A stretch of 64,000 nucleotides of DNA from Prevotella sp. UBA4217 (GCA_002379425.1 DFTH01000011.1:102970-166969), one strand, 5' to 3'. Positions 54,588 through 62,796 are shown, counted from the stretch's first letter. Translations and numbers: made by a program. Notes: generated from the sequence alone by a model not told the origin.

Positions 54588-56393
54588 ATGAACAGTTTTC
54601 TCAGACTTTCTCATAGGTTGATTCTTACGGCAGTGTTGCTGTTGGTATCTGTTCTGGCTTCCGCTGAAAAGCAAGTCGCAGACTTGACGGGGGAAGACAG
54701 GGAAATGTATGATAAATTCCGTCACCTTTTTACGTCAGGCTCGCCAGAGGAGTTCTACAGTTATGCACAGGAGTACGAGAAGTATCTTCTTGACAAGGAG
54801 TACATGATGCTCTATTACAAACTGAAGTGTAATGAGGGGTTCTTCGCCTTGAGGCATCATCAGATATACAAGGCCATCCAGTATGCAGCAGAACTTGATG
54901 CTGAGGTCCGTGATGCTGGTGCCAAGGAGTATTTCTATCTGGCTACAGGCCTGTATGGCGACATCTATAACACCAGTCATGTTGGTCGAAAGGCAGAGTC
55001 TTACTTTATGCAGGCCCTGGAGGAAGCAGGCGATTCTGATCCGAAGTTTACCATGCGCATCTATATGAACTTGTCGGAGATGCTGAGCCTGCGGGATCCC
55101 AAGAAAGCCCTGGAGTGGGTCGATAAGTCGATAGCCATGGCGCAGGAGACCAAGAATATCGATTACCTTTCTATATCGCTGGGCTTTAAGGCATACGTGC
55201 TCTTCCTGATGGGTGATACTCCACAGTTCTATCGTATCTTCGATGAGTATATCAGTCTGAAGAGTATGGACGAACCAGAGTTCAACCATCGCTATGACAA
55301 TGTCGTGGAGGCTGCCAAGAATGCCTTCGACCATGACTTCCAGAAGGCGCTCGATAGGCTTCGCGAGGGTAACCTGTCTGTCGATAGTTCCCTCTGCGTG
55401 ATGCGTATCTATGAGATGTCGGGTGACGTGGAGAACAGTTTCAGGCTGATGAGGAAGCGCTATATAGAGTTGGATTCCATCAATAGTCTGGTGCAGGATG
55501 CGAACTTCAACCAACTGGCCTCTGAGACCACCCTGATGCGTTCGCGGGAAGAAGCGGTGGCCAACAAGCGGCTGGCCAAGCAACTGGTCAACTGGCTGAT
55601 AGGTATGACGGTCGTCTTCTTGTTTGTCTATATCATGGGGCGCCGTCGGCTGATGAAGAAGATATGGGCGCATAGCAAGGAACTGAAGGCGGCGCTCAGC
55701 CGTGCTGAGGAGTCTGACCGCATGAAGTCGGCTTTCATCCAGAACATGAGCCATGAGATACGCACGCCGCTCAATGCCGTGGCTGGCTTCACGGAGGTCC
55801 TCTGTAGTCAGGATAATGAGTTGACTTCTCGGGAAAAGATCGACATGAAGCAGCGCATCGCCAGTAATGTCGAACTGATTACCTCTATCGTCAATGAACT
55901 GCTGGAGTTGTCGGAAAGCGAGAGCAAGAGCCAGTTGGGTGATGTGGAGAAGACCAGTGTCAGGTGTAATGATCTATGCCAGTCAGTCCTGGCAGTGATA
56001 AGGAACAAGGGGAAATCGTTTGTTGAGTTGCGCTTCAAGAGCAATGTGGATGATGACTTCACCATTCAGACCAATCCCTATCGTCTGCGGAGTTCCTTGA
56101 ACCATCTGATTGACAATGCCCAGAAGTTTACGGATTTTGGTCATATAGAGTTGAGGTTTGAGCATCAGGGCCATCAGGCATTGTTCATCGTCTCTGATAC
56201 AGGTATCGGCATTCCTGAGAAAGACCGCGAGCGTATCTTCGAGAATTTCGCCAAACTGGATGAGTTCAAGGAGGGCATAGGCTTAGGCCTGCCCATCTGC
56301 CGTAGGCTGGTCGCCTCGCTGGGTGGTACGCTGGAACTGGACCCTGCGTATAGCCCTGGAAGCCGTTTTGTCATCACCCTTCCTGTAGGATAG
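54588..56393 (+). CDS. TPR-containing membrane sensor histidine kinase (orphan)
   Basis: 601 residues from ATG 54588, just after the promoter. Signal peptide (MNSFLRLSHRLILTAVLLLV), periplasmic helical repeats (TPR-like; for example KALEWVDKSIAMAQETKNID), a membrane helix near 335-355 (LVNWLIGMTVVFLFVYIMG), HisKA box QNMSHEIRTPLNAVAGFTEV with H~384, and HATPase (LNHLIDNAQKFTDFG, VSDTGIGIPEKDRERIFENF, EGIGLGLPICRRLVASLGG). No receiver or adjacent response regulator. It shares its architecture with the kinase at 41120-42904. Divergent from GH53. Confidence 0.93.
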   Translation: MNSFLRLSHRLILTAVLLLVSVLASAEKQVADLTGEDREMYDKFRHLFTSGSPEEFYSYAQEYEKYLLDKEYMMLYYKLKCNEGFFALRHHQIYKAIQYAAELDAEVRDAGAKEYFYLATGLYGDIYNTSHVGRKAESYFMQALEEAGDSDPKFTMRIYMNLSEMLSLRDPKKALEWVDKSIAMAQETKNIDYLSISLGFKAYVLFLMGDTPQFYRIFDEYISLKSMDEPEFNHRYDNVVEAAKNAFDHDFQKALDRLREGNLSVDSSLCVMRIYEMSGDVENSFRLMRKRYIELDSINSLVQDANFNQLASETTLMRSREEAVANKRLAKQLVNWLIGMTVVFLFVYIMGRRRLMKKIWAHSKELKAALSRAEESDRMKSAFIQNMSHEIRTPLNAVAGFTEVLCSQDNELTSREKIDMKQRIASNVELITSIVNELLELSESESKSQLGDVEKTSVRCNDLCQSVLAVIRNKGKSFVELRFKSNVDDDFTIQTNPYRLRSSLNHLIDNAQKFTDFGHIELRFEHQGHQALFIVSDTGIGIPEKDRERIFENFAKLDEFKEGIGLGLPICRRLVASLGGTLELDPAYSPGSRFVITLPVG

Positions 56394-56401
56394 GAATAAA
56401 G

Positions 56402-56421
56402 AACCCCGCCGAGGCGGGGTT
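56402..56421. terminator. bidirectional hairpin between convergent genes
   Basis: AACCCCGCC (56402-56410), loop GA or G, then GGCGGGGTT (ending 56421). It sits between the kinase stop and the 56425 gene. Confidence 0.82.
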
Positions 56422-56424
56422 ATC

Positions 56425-56613
56425 TTATTTCTTATGGCGGTTGGCACGCTGTTCGCGGTACTTAGCCTTCTGACGGGCAGAGCCGGAACCGTGGGCACCA
56501 GTGATGTATTTCTTCTTCTTGGCCTTGGTCTTCACCTTGCCATCATCCTTCGGCTTGTCACCTCCGCGTCCGAAGTTGATGCCGTTCTCGAGGATATGCT
56601 GAAAATCATCCAT
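56425..56613 (-). CDS. small basic protein of unknown function
   Basis: 62 residues, very rich in Lys and Arg in the second half (KVKTKAKKKKYITGAHGSGS then ARQKAKYREQRANRHKK). The first ~20 residues are acidic and helical (MDDFQHILENGINFG). It has no signal peptide. The composition suggests a nucleic-acid or ribosome-associated small protein, but I do not recognise the family. It lies 13 nt downstream of the AICAR formyltransferase gene on the same strand and ends at the shared terminator. Confidence 0.75.
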   Translation of the reverse strand: MDDFQHILENGINFGRGGDKPKDDGKVKTKAKKKKYITGAHGSGSARQKAKYREQRANRHKK

Positions 56614-56626
56614 TGTGCATTGATAA

Positions 56627-57814
56627 TCAATGGTGGAAGAGGCGTACGCCAGTAAAGGCCATGGCGATACCGTATTTGTCGCAGGTCATGATCACATGGT
56701 CGTCGCGCACGGAGCCGCCAGCCTGGGCAATGAACTCCACGCCACTCTTGTGGGCTCGCTCGATATTGTCGCCAAAGGGGAAGAAGGCATCCGATCCCAG
56801 GGCCACCTTCGTATTCTGGGCTATCCAGGCTTTCTTCTCCTCCATGGTCAGCACCTCGGGCTTCTCCTTGAAGAACTGCTGCCAGGCACCGTCGCGCAGT
56901 ACGTCGTCGTGCTCGTCCTCAGAGATATACACGTCGATGGTGTTATCGCGGTCGGCACGGCGGATACCATCCACGAAGGGCAGGTTCATCACCTTCGGAT
57001 GCTGGCGCAGCCACCAGATGTCGGCCTTGTTGCCTGCCAGACGGGTGCAGTGGATACGGCTCTGCTGACCAGCGCCGATGCCGATGGCCTGACCGTCCTT
57101 CACGTAGCAGACGCTGTTCGACTGGGTATATTTCAGGGTGATGAGTGCGATGATCAGGTCGCGCTTGGCCTCTGGCGTGAAGGTCTTGTTTTGCGTGGGG
57201 ATATTCTCAAACAGGGCGGGGTCGTCGAGTTTGATCTCGTTGCGGCCCTGTTCGAAGGTGATGCCAAACACCTGCTTGCGCTCAATGGGCTCAGGCACGT
57301 ATGCAGGGTCAATCTTGATCACGTTGTAGGTGCCCTTGCGCTTGTCCTTCAGGATCTCGATGGCCTCTGGCGTATAGTCGGGGGCTATCACGCCGTCGCT
57401 GACCTCGCGCTTCAGGATCTTGGCCGTCACGGCATCGCAGGTGTCGGAGAGGGCCACGAAGTCGCCATAACTCGACATGCGGTCAGCGCCACGGGCTCTG
57501 GCGTATGCACAGGCGATGGGACTCTCGTCGAGACCAGCAATATCGTCCACGAAGTATATCTTCTTCAACGTGTCATTCAGGGGCAGTCCTACTGCGGCTC
57601 CTGCAGGGGAGACATGCTTGAAGGAGGCTGCGGCGGGCAGACCCGTGGCGGCCTTCAGTTCCTTCACGAGTTGCCAGGCGTTGAAGGCATCGAGGAAATT
57701 GATGTAGCCTGGACGGCCGTTGATCACTTCAATGGGGAGTTCGCCCTCCGCCATGAAGATGCGCGAGGGCTTCTGGTTGGGATTGCATCCGTACTTGAGT
57801 GCTAATTCTTTCAT
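56627..57814 (-). CDS. purH: AICAR formyltransferase (stand-alone PurH C-terminal type)
   Basis: 395 residues. It transfers a formyl group to AICAR in the ninth step of purine synthesis. It begins with LKYGCNPNQKPSRIF and carries the catalytic KHVSPAGAA motif. The substrate-binding SNSVCYVKDGQAIGIGAGQQ and SDAFFPFGDNIERA are intact. The IMP cyclohydrolase (MGS-like) half of the usual bifunctional PurH is absent, so cyclisation must come from another gene. A TACCTTTG -7 box is at 57851-57844. Confidence 0.9.
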   Translation of the reverse strand: MKELALKYGCNPNQKPSRIFMAEGELPIEVINGRPGYINFLDAFNAWQLVKELKAATGLPAAASFKHVSPAGAAVGLPLNDTLKKIYFVDDIAGLDESPIACAYARARGADRMSSYGDFVALSDTCDAVTAKILKREVSDGVIAPDYTPEAIEILKDKRKGTYNVIKIDPAYVPEPIERKQVFGITFEQGRNEIKLDDPALFENIPTQNKTFTPEAKRDLIIALITLKYTQSNSVCYVKDGQAIGIGAGQQSRIHCTRLAGNKADIWWLRQHPKVMNLPFVDGIRRADRDNTIDVYISEDEHDDVLRDGAWQQFFKEKPEVLTMEEKKAWIAQNTKVALGSDAFFPFGDNIERAHKSGVEFIAQAGGSVRDDHVIMTCDKYGIAMAFTGVRLFHH

Positions 57815-57953
57815 CTTTCTTGTGATATTTTGCTATTTGGCTGCAAAGGTACAAAAATAATTCAGAATTCTTTGCAAGCAAAGCGAATTTAATTCGATTA
57901 CATCATTCATATTCCATAAATATTTGTAACTTTGCACCAAAAATAGTGAGAAG

Positions 57954-58130
57954 ATGGAAAAGAAACGCGTGGCGCTTCGCAAACTGCTGGAGGCGGTAGA
58001 GAAGGAAATACTCAAGAAGCCTGACAAGAAGGCGCTCGACCGCCTGTCGCTGTTCGTGGGCTTCCAGGACTGGGAGTCTTTCCAGGATGCCCTGCATGGC
58101 GATACCAGCGCCGATGAGAACTACAAATAA
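57954..58130 (+). CDS. 58-residue protein of unknown function
   Basis: The frame from ATG 57954 begins MEKKRVALRKLLEAVEKEIL, continues KKPDKKALDRLSLFVGFQDW and ends at TAA 58128-58130. It is mostly helical and charged, with an aromatic FQDWESFQDAL motif. A TAACTTTG -7 box (57927-57934) precedes it, and a terminator follows at 58131-58160. Such a compact own-promoter, own-terminator unit suggests it is really expressed. The family is not recognised. Confidence 0.7.
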   Translation: MEKKRVALRKLLEAVEKEILKKPDKKALDRLSLFVGFQDWESFQDALHGDTSADENYK

Positions 58131-58160
58131 AAAAGAGGCTCAAGTCTTGAGCCTCTTTTT
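58131..58160. terminator. bidirectional terminator (58-residue ORF and rplS)
   Basis: AAAAGAGGCTCAA (58131-58143), a 3-nt loop, then TTGAGCCTCTTTT (58147-58159), with A and T runs on both sides. Confidence 0.88.
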
Positions 58161-58522
58161 TATTCTGCGGCAACGGGGCGGCGCTTCTCCTTAATACGGG
58201 CTGCCTTACCTGTGAGTTTGCGCAGGTAGTACAACTTGGCGCGACGAACCTTACCAACCTTGTTGACCTCGATGCTCTCAATGTTCGGAGACTCGATGGG
58301 GAAGATACGCTCCACACCAACCGTACCTGACATCTTGCGAACAGTGAAGCGCTTCTTGTCACCATGGCCGCTGATCTTGATGACCACACCACGGTACAAC
58401 TGGATACGCTCCTTAGAACCCTCGATAATTTTGTAAGCGACAGTGATAGTGTCTCCAGCCTTGAACTTGGGGAACTGCTTGCCGGTTGCAAATGCTTCTT
58501 CAGCAACTTTAATTAAATCCAT
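58160..58522 (-). CDS. rplS: 50S ribosomal protein L19
   Basis: 120 residues from ATG 58522 ([20 protein letters not shown]). The L19 pattern is clear: [20 protein letters not shown], then [16 protein letters not shown] and the basic [20 protein letters not shown] end. It is at the 30S/50S interface. A perfect promoter is at 58618-58648, leaving an ~90-nt leader before the ATG that could hold a control element. The C-terminus is slightly extended ([10 protein letters not shown]). Confidence 0.97.
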   Translation of the reverse strand: MDLIKVAEEAFATGKQFPKFKAGDTITVAYKIIEGSKERIQLYRGVVIKISGHGDKKRFTVRKMSGTVGVERIFPIESPNIESIEVNKVGKVRRAKLYYLRKLTGKAARIKEKRRPVAAE

Positions 58523-58617
58523 TGTATCTTTACTAATTAAATTTGTTGTATCGTTCCAACGCAACATAGACAGGCAACTCGTGACTTCCCTCCATCGGTT
58601 ACGCCGAAAAGCGGGTG

Positions 58618-58648
58618 CAAAGGTACAAATTATTGGGCAAATCACAAA
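58618..58648 (-). promoter_or_regulatory. rplS promoter
   Basis: Minus strand: TTTG (58648-58645), a 19-nt spacer, then TACCTTTG (58625-58618). Confidence 0.82.
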
Positions 58649-58695
58649 ATATTTCAGATTATTTTTGTATTTTTGCAGCGTTAAAACTTGAAATT

Positions 58696-59463
58696 ATGCG
58701 GAAAACAGTACTTCTTCATGGCGCTTTAGCCGTCGTTTTGTTGGCATCCTGCTCATCCAGGCACTACCAACTGACGAGTGTGGAGCGCACGCGCATCATC
58801 GTTGACAGCCGCTACGACCAGGAGCCGGATGAGTCGGCGGCGAAGTTCATGGCCCCCTATAAGCGGGTGAACGACAGTCTCATGGCGCCCGTCATGGGGC
58901 AGGTGGCCCACAACATGCACGCCAAGAGACCAGAGAGCGACCTCTCGAATCTCCTCGCCGATATCCTCGTGTGGGCAGCAAAGGACTATCACGAGCAACC
59001 AGTGCTGGGAGTCTATAACATGGGCGGCATCCGCGCCGACCTTACCAAAGGGGATGTCACCTACGAGGATGTGCTGTCAGTGGCTCCCTTTGAGAATAAG
59101 ATATGTTTCGTCACCCTTACTGGCGAACAGTTGATGCAACTCTTCTCACAGATAGCCGCCAGGGGCGGGGAGGGCGTCAGCAGGGGGGCTGAACTCGTGA
59201 TCACCAAGGACAACAGGCTCGTCTCCGCCCGCCTGCACGGACAGGAGATCGACCCCAAGGCCGACTATCGTGTCACCACCATCAACTATCTCCTGGAGGG
59301 CAACGACGGCCTGGAGGCATTCACCGAGGGATCTGACAAGGTCGCCCCTGAGGATCCCAGCAATAACAGCCGCTTCCTCATCATGAACTACTTCCGCGAC
59401 AAGCAGGCCCGTGGCGAAGTGGTCGATGCGCGGGTGGAAGGAAGGATCGTCGTGAAGGATTGA
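58696..59463 (+). CDS. 5'-nucleotidase C-terminal domain lipoprotein
   Basis: 255 residues from ATG 58696. Lipobox LLASCSS. The whole mature protein is the 5_nucleotid_C (substrate-binding) domain: SDLSNLLADILVWAA, VYNMGGIRADLTKGDVTYED, VLSVAPFENKICFVTLTGEQ and VTTINYLLEGNDGLEAF. In UshA this domain follows the metallophosphatase; here it is a separate gene placed first, and the phosphatase gene comes next. The two proteins probably assemble into one enzyme at the outer membrane or periplasm. A TATTTTTG -7 box is at 58668-58675. Confidence 0.9.
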   Translation: MRKTVLLHGALAVVLLASCSSRHYQLTSVERTRIIVDSRYDQEPDESAAKFMAPYKRVNDSLMAPVMGQVAHNMHAKRPESDLSNLLADILVWAAKDYHEQPVLGVYNMGGIRADLTKGDVTYEDVLSVAPFENKICFVTLTGEQLMQLFSQIAARGGEGVSRGAELVITKDNRLVSARLHGQEIDPKADYRVTTINYLLEGNDGLEAFTEGSDKVAPEDPSNNSRFLIMNYFRDKQARGEVVDARVEGRIVVKD

Positions 59464-59531
59464 AGAATTGAAAAATTGAAGAATTGAAAAATTGAAGAAT
59501 TGAAGGATTGAAGAATTGAAGGATTGAAGAT
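59462..59531 (+). repeat. GAAGAATT/GAAGGATT degenerate tandem linker (about eight units)
   Basis: Eight 8-9-nt units (GAAGAATT, GAAAAATT, GAAGGATT) fill the gap between the two nucleotidase genes and end just before the ATG at 59533. Confidence 0.85.
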
Positions 59532-59532
59532 T

Positions 59533-60375
59533 ATGAAGCGTTTACACCTTATTATATTAGTGGCATTGCTCTCAGGACTGACTGTCAGTGCCAAGAAGCA
59601 CAAGCAACTCGTGATTCTGCATACCAACGATACGCACTCCACGATCATGCCAGTCAACCCGAATATCGACAATAAGGAACTGGCAGATAGGGGAGGGTTC
59701 CTGCGTCGCGTGAACCTGGTCAAGCAAGAGCGTGAGCAGCATCCTGAACTCCTGCTCATCGACTCTGGCGACTTCTCTCAGGGCTCTGGCTACTACACAC
59801 TCTTCAAGGGCGAGGTGGAGATAGGGCTGATGAACGAGATGCACTATGATGCTGCCACCATCGGCAACCATGAGTTCGACTTCGGCATGGATAATATGGC
59901 GCGAATCTTCCGTATGGCCAACTTCCCTATCGTCTGCTCAAATTACGACTGCGATGATACGGTGCTGGAGGATCTTGTGAAGCCCTATATCACCCTGAAG
60001 CGCAATGGCGTGAAGATCGGACTCTTCGCGCTGGCTCCTCCCTTGAAGGGACTGGTCTTCGACGGCAACTGCGAGGGCATCACCTACATCGACCCTGCTG
60101 AAGCGGCCCAGAAGTATATCGATATCCTCCGCAAGCAGGAGAAGTGCGACCTCGTCATCTGCATCTCCCACCTCGGCTGGGAGATTTCCGAGTATCCCGA
60201 TGAGAAGTTCCTCAGTCTGACGGAGGGCTGCGACCTCGTGCTGGGCGGACATACCCACACCTATATGCCTAAACTGGAGTATGCCCCCGATAAGAACGGG
60301 AAGATGATTCCCGTCGATCAGAACGGCAAGCATGGCACCTTCGTAGGCAAACTCGTCCTCACCTTAGAGAAATAA
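59533..60375 (+). CDS. 5'-nucleotidase metallophosphatase domain protein
   Basis: 280 residues from ATG 59533 (a TTG nine bases earlier lies in the repeat linker). Signal peptide MKRLHLIILVALLSGLTVSA. Metal-binding motifs: VILHTNDTHSTIMP, LLIDSGDFSQGSGYY, TIGNHEFDFGMDNMAR, ISHLGWE and VLGGHTHTY. This is the UshA-type catalytic domain alone. It pairs with the C-terminal-domain lipoprotein upstream. Its stop overlaps the truncated toxin gene at 60359. Confidence 0.92.
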   Translation: MKRLHLIILVALLSGLTVSAKKHKQLVILHTNDTHSTIMPVNPNIDNKELADRGGFLRRVNLVKQEREQHPELLLIDSGDFSQGSGYYTLFKGEVEIGLMNEMHYDAATIGNHEFDFGMDNMARIFRMANFPIVCSNYDCDDTVLEDLVKPYITLKRNGVKIGLFALAPPLKGLVFDGNCEGITYIDPAEAAQKYIDILRKQEKCDLVICISHLGWEISEYPDEKFLSLTEGCDLVLGGHTHTYMPKLEYAPDKNGKMIPVDQNGKHGTFVGKLVLTLEK

Positions 60376-60589
60376 TGTAAAGTATGGTGTTCTTTATTTG
60401 CGCTGATATGTTTGATCGAGTAGATGGACTGCCGATCGTTGGAATCTGGGCTATTCGATGAACATCTTCCAATAGGCATCTCAAAAGATAACGGCTATAA
60501 TGGTCAGAGCCGTTGCGTTCATCATAGAAGGTTAATATTTTCTGGAGTTGAGTCGTTGAACGACGACTAAAGTCTATTAATCGAGCCAT
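60359..60589 (-). pseudogene. truncated ParE/RelE-type toxin
   Basis: 76 residues. The ParE pattern is good for the first ~60: DFSRRSTTQLQKILTFYDER then NGSDHYSRYLL and AQIPTIGSPSTRSNI. The expected C-terminal strand (kxIYxY...I.I.xxWDxR) is missing or scrambled (SAQIKNTILYIISLR), and the end runs into the convergent 5'-nucleotidase gene. It would be a ribosome-dependent nuclease or gyrase poison if whole. The start overlaps the antitoxin gene stop by 13 nt, as in a normal TA operon. Confidence 0.6.
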
Positions 60590-60825
60590 TTGGCAAACAT
60601 TGTTTGAAATTCACTCATCGAGACAACCTCACCACGTTCAACTTCTGCAATATCCTCTTCTATATCTGGAGATATTTGCAATACACCATCTACGATATGA
60701 GCATAGTCCATATCGTCAGGCATGGCAGTGATCGATTCTTTGTCTGCTATAGGAGCCACTATTGGTTCGCTGGCCGTGCCTACGTTTGCTTCCTCCTCAA
60801 ATACTGGATATCTCTTTTCTTCCAT
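60577..60825 (-). CDS. antitoxin of a ParE-type TA locus (locus 1)
   Basis: 82 residues from ATG 60825. The first 12 residues (MEEKRYPVFEEE) are the same as those of locus 2 (61574-61861), and the upstream promoter DNA is almost identical too, so the loci are duplicates. Acidic centre, then EEDIAEVERGEVVSMSEFQT, a helix like those that wrap a RelE/ParE toxin. No DNA-binding domain is obvious. Overlaps the toxin start. Confidence 0.65.
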   Translation of the reverse strand: MEEKRYPVFEEEANVGTASEPIVAPIADKESITAMPDDMDYAHIVDGVLQISPDIEEDIAEVERGEVVSMSEFQTMFAKWLD

Positions 60826-60844
60826 AGCGCTGATTTTTATGGCG

Positions 60845-60876
60845 CAAAGATAGGAATTTAATCCGATATTTCCAAA
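60845..60876 (-). promoter_or_regulatory. promoter of TA locus 1
   Basis: Minus strand: TTTG (60876-60873), a 20-nt spacer, then TATCTTTG (60852-60845). The same promoter copy serves locus 2 (61881-61912). Confidence 0.8.
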
Positions 60877-61042
60877 CATTCGTGTGGGAATCTTTTGTGA
60901 TCCTGCTATCTCCTGGTAGTTTTAAAAAAGATTTTTGAAATCTAATTTTCCTTTCAGCCGAAGGGTAAGTGATTGAATATCAGCGTGTTCGGCTGAAGGG
61001 TGATTTTTGGGTAATTATTGCTCTGACTTTCGTGAGGATTCG

Positions 61043-61143
61043 TCTGAAAAAGAGGCTTCTCACAGTTGTAAAGAGGCTCTTTTCACTCGTAAAGTGCCTC
61101 CTCTCGTTCGTAAAGTGGCTCCTGATTTCTGAAAAGTGGCTCT
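61043..61143. repeat. ~20-bp tandem repeats with AAAGTGGCTC core (about five units)
   Basis: Units AAAGAGGCTTC, GTAAAGAGGCTC, CGTAAAGTGCCTC, CGTAAAGTGGCTC and GAAAAGTGGCTC recur every ~19-21 nt. Both strands have an open reading frame through them (60969-61160 and 60980-61165), giving repeated VKRLFSLVKCLLSFVKWLL-like or SHFTNERRHFTSE-like peptides. These frames look like by-products of the repeat, so I do not call a gene. Confidence 0.65.
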
Positions 61144-61311
61144 TATTTCCCGCCTCATGACCCAAGACTGACTCAAAAAATGTTTCAGCACAAACTTTTA
61201 GATACGCATTATGGCATTATGCGATAGGCGGACAGTCGTTTGCTGCCACCCCAAAAAGACGTTTCAGCCGAATGCGCTGGTAATCAGGAAGTTGACTGCT
61301 GGTTGAAAGGA

Positions 61312-61583
61312 TTATTTGATTCTTTTTATCAGTGCCTTAGGGCTGCGCTTTGTGTCCCATATATCCATGATATGAACAATATCTTCTTCCTCATCATAGG
61401 TATATATGATTTTGAATCGACGACTCATGATATGACATCGCCTGTATAGGACCTTTGTCCTTTGAAGGAGTTCTTCAGGAGGATATGATGTTGGATGCTG
61501 TTTCTACCGAAAGCAAGGCGTGCGTTTTCGAGATAGTCGTTGAAGAGTTGCCATGCAGATGGCTTCCATCTAATTACAGCCAT
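61312..61583 (-). pseudogene. frameshifted ParE/RelE-type toxin (locus 2)
   Basis: The start overlaps the antitoxin stop by 10 nt. The first frame gives MAVIRWKPSAWQLFNDYLEN then ARLAFGRNSIQHHI and stops at 61425. In another frame the rest continues: PPEELLQRTKVLYRRCHIM, KIIYTYDEEEDIVHIMDIWD then TKRSPKALIKRIK, ending 61314-61312. Joined, this is a complete ParE-type toxin, so one indel near 61480 has broken it. Confidence 0.7.
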
Positions 61584-61861
61584 GGATGAAGTTTTTTGAG
61601 TTCAGCATCAAGATCGTCGATTGTTATCCACTTTGAAGGATCTTTTAGGTCTTTCTCTGCTTGTTCAATCCTGGCGATGGCTTCTTCATCGGAGAAGGGA
61701 CCAAAACTGGGGAACTTATCCCAGTCTAGGTCGTCAATCCAATCATGGTCTGGAGCGACAACATCAGCAGGCATATAGTCTGCGACGGGGGGAGCAATAG
61801 GTTCATTGGCCATGCCTACTTTCCCTTCCTCTTCGAATACCGGATATCTCTTTTCTTCCAT
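61574..61861 (-). CDS. antitoxin of a ParE-type TA locus (locus 2)
   Basis: 95 residues. Begins MEEKRYPVFEEE, like locus 1, then diverges: acidic and proline-rich middle (DHDWIDDLDWDKFPSFGPFS) and a helical end (DEEAIARIEQAEKDLKDPSK). It looks like an antitoxin that wraps the toxin rather than a classical AbrB or RHH type. The toxin partner is broken by a frameshift. Promoter at 61881-61912. Confidence 0.65.
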   Translation of the reverse strand: MEEKRYPVFEEEGKVGMANEPIAPPVADYMPADVVAPDHDWIDDLDWDKFPSFGPFSDEEAIARIEQAEKDLKDPSKWITIDDLDAELKKLHPWL

Positions 61862-61880
61862 AGCGCTGATTTTTATGGCG

Positions 61881-61912
61881 CAAAGATAGGGATTTAATCC
61901 GATATTTCCAAA
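61881..61912 (-). promoter_or_regulatory. promoter of TA locus 2
   Basis: Minus strand: TTTG (61912-61909), a 20-nt spacer, then TATCTTTG (61888-61881), nearly identical to the locus 1 promoter region. Confidence 0.8.
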
Positions 61913-61928
61913 CTTTCGTGCAGGATTC

Positions 61929-62675
61929 TTACTCGAAATAGAACGTCAGCACGATCATTTTCGAATGACCTGCCTTGACGCTGTTGGTGTACATGCGCAT
62001 GTTGGCATCCTTCAGTTCACTGGCGTGGTTGTGGTCCAGCGCATCCTGCAGACTGTAGCAGAACTTCAGTTCTGGGATCAGTTTGAAGAAGGGCAGGTAG
62101 AAGTCGCAGCCCAGTCCCACCTCCAGGAAAAAGTCGGAGCGCTTCAGTTGGATGTACTCCTGGTTCTTGCTCGTGAGGTTGATCATCGGGTTCACGCCAG
62201 CCATGATATAGGGGCGGTAGTTGTTCCAGCGCTCTGCACTGAACTTCAGATCGACGGGGAAGGAGATATACGTGTTCTTCATGTCCTGCATCTGTTCCAT
62301 GGGGCGACCTTCCTGGGTAAGATCAGTCATGTTGTGGAAGGTCAGGTGCTTGGCACCAAAATGCATGGAGGGTGTGAACCTCAGGTTCAGGTGCTGGCTC
62401 AGCCTCAGGTCGGCGAGCACGCCAACGGTGAATCCGCTGTTCCAGCGGTCAGCGTCGCAGAGGATGGTCTTCTCCTGCGTCGTACCGTCTTCCAGCGTGA
62501 TGGTCTGCGGACCGATGTTGTCGAATTCGATGTCCTGCAGGTTCATGCCTACAAGGATGCCGAAGTGCAGCGGGCGCAAGTCGATGTACGGCTTGTACTG
62601 GATCTTGCGTGTCTGGGCCTGACTGATGACGGTCAGGAAAAGCAGCAGTGAGGTGATGATCGTTTTCTTTTTCAT
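61929..62675 (-). CDS. PorT-family outer-membrane beta-barrel protein
   Basis: 248 residues from ATG 62675. Signal peptide MKKKTIITSLLLFLTVISQA. The mature part reads YIDLRPLHFGILVGMNLQDI, HLNLRFTPSMHFGAKHLTF, YISFPVDLKFSAERWNNYRP then YIMAGVNPMINL, as in PorT and similar eight-strand barrels. PorT is linked to type IX secretion and gingipain sorting in Porphyromonas; whether this is the true PorT cannot be settled by eye. It ends KMIVLTFYFE. Independent of the TA genes downstream. Confidence 0.8.
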   Translation of the reverse strand: MKKKTIITSLLLFLTVISQAQTRKIQYKPYIDLRPLHFGILVGMNLQDIEFDNIGPQTITLEDGTTQEKTILCDADRWNSGFTVGVLADLRLSQHLNLRFTPSMHFGAKHLTFHNMTDLTQEGRPMEQMQDMKNTYISFPVDLKFSAERWNNYRPYIMAGVNPMINLTSKNQEYIQLKRSDFFLEVGLGCDFYLPFFKLIPELKFCYSLQDALDHNHASELKDANMRMYTNSVKAGHSKMIVLTFYFE

Positions 62676-62788
62676 CTTACAGAATAATAACGTGGAAAAC
62701 GACTGAATATTATGTTGCTGATTATTTCGACATCGTATAAATTGCAAAAAAAGATACCTAATTATTGGTATTTTCTCGAAATTTATCG

Positions 62789-62796
62789 TACCTTTG
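62789..62796 (+). promoter_or_regulatory. ferredoxin promoter (-7 box)
   Basis: TACCTTTG at 62789-62796, with ATTG (62764-62767) at 21-nt spacing as an imperfect -33 box. Confidence 0.65.

Noticed and set aside
60969..61165. Possible small proteins with repeats KRLLTVVKRLFSLVKCLL or NKSHFSEIRSHFTNERR on the two strands
   Set aside because: Both frames follow from the 20-bp tandem repeat and neither has a convincing start or promoter, so it is listed as a repeat only.
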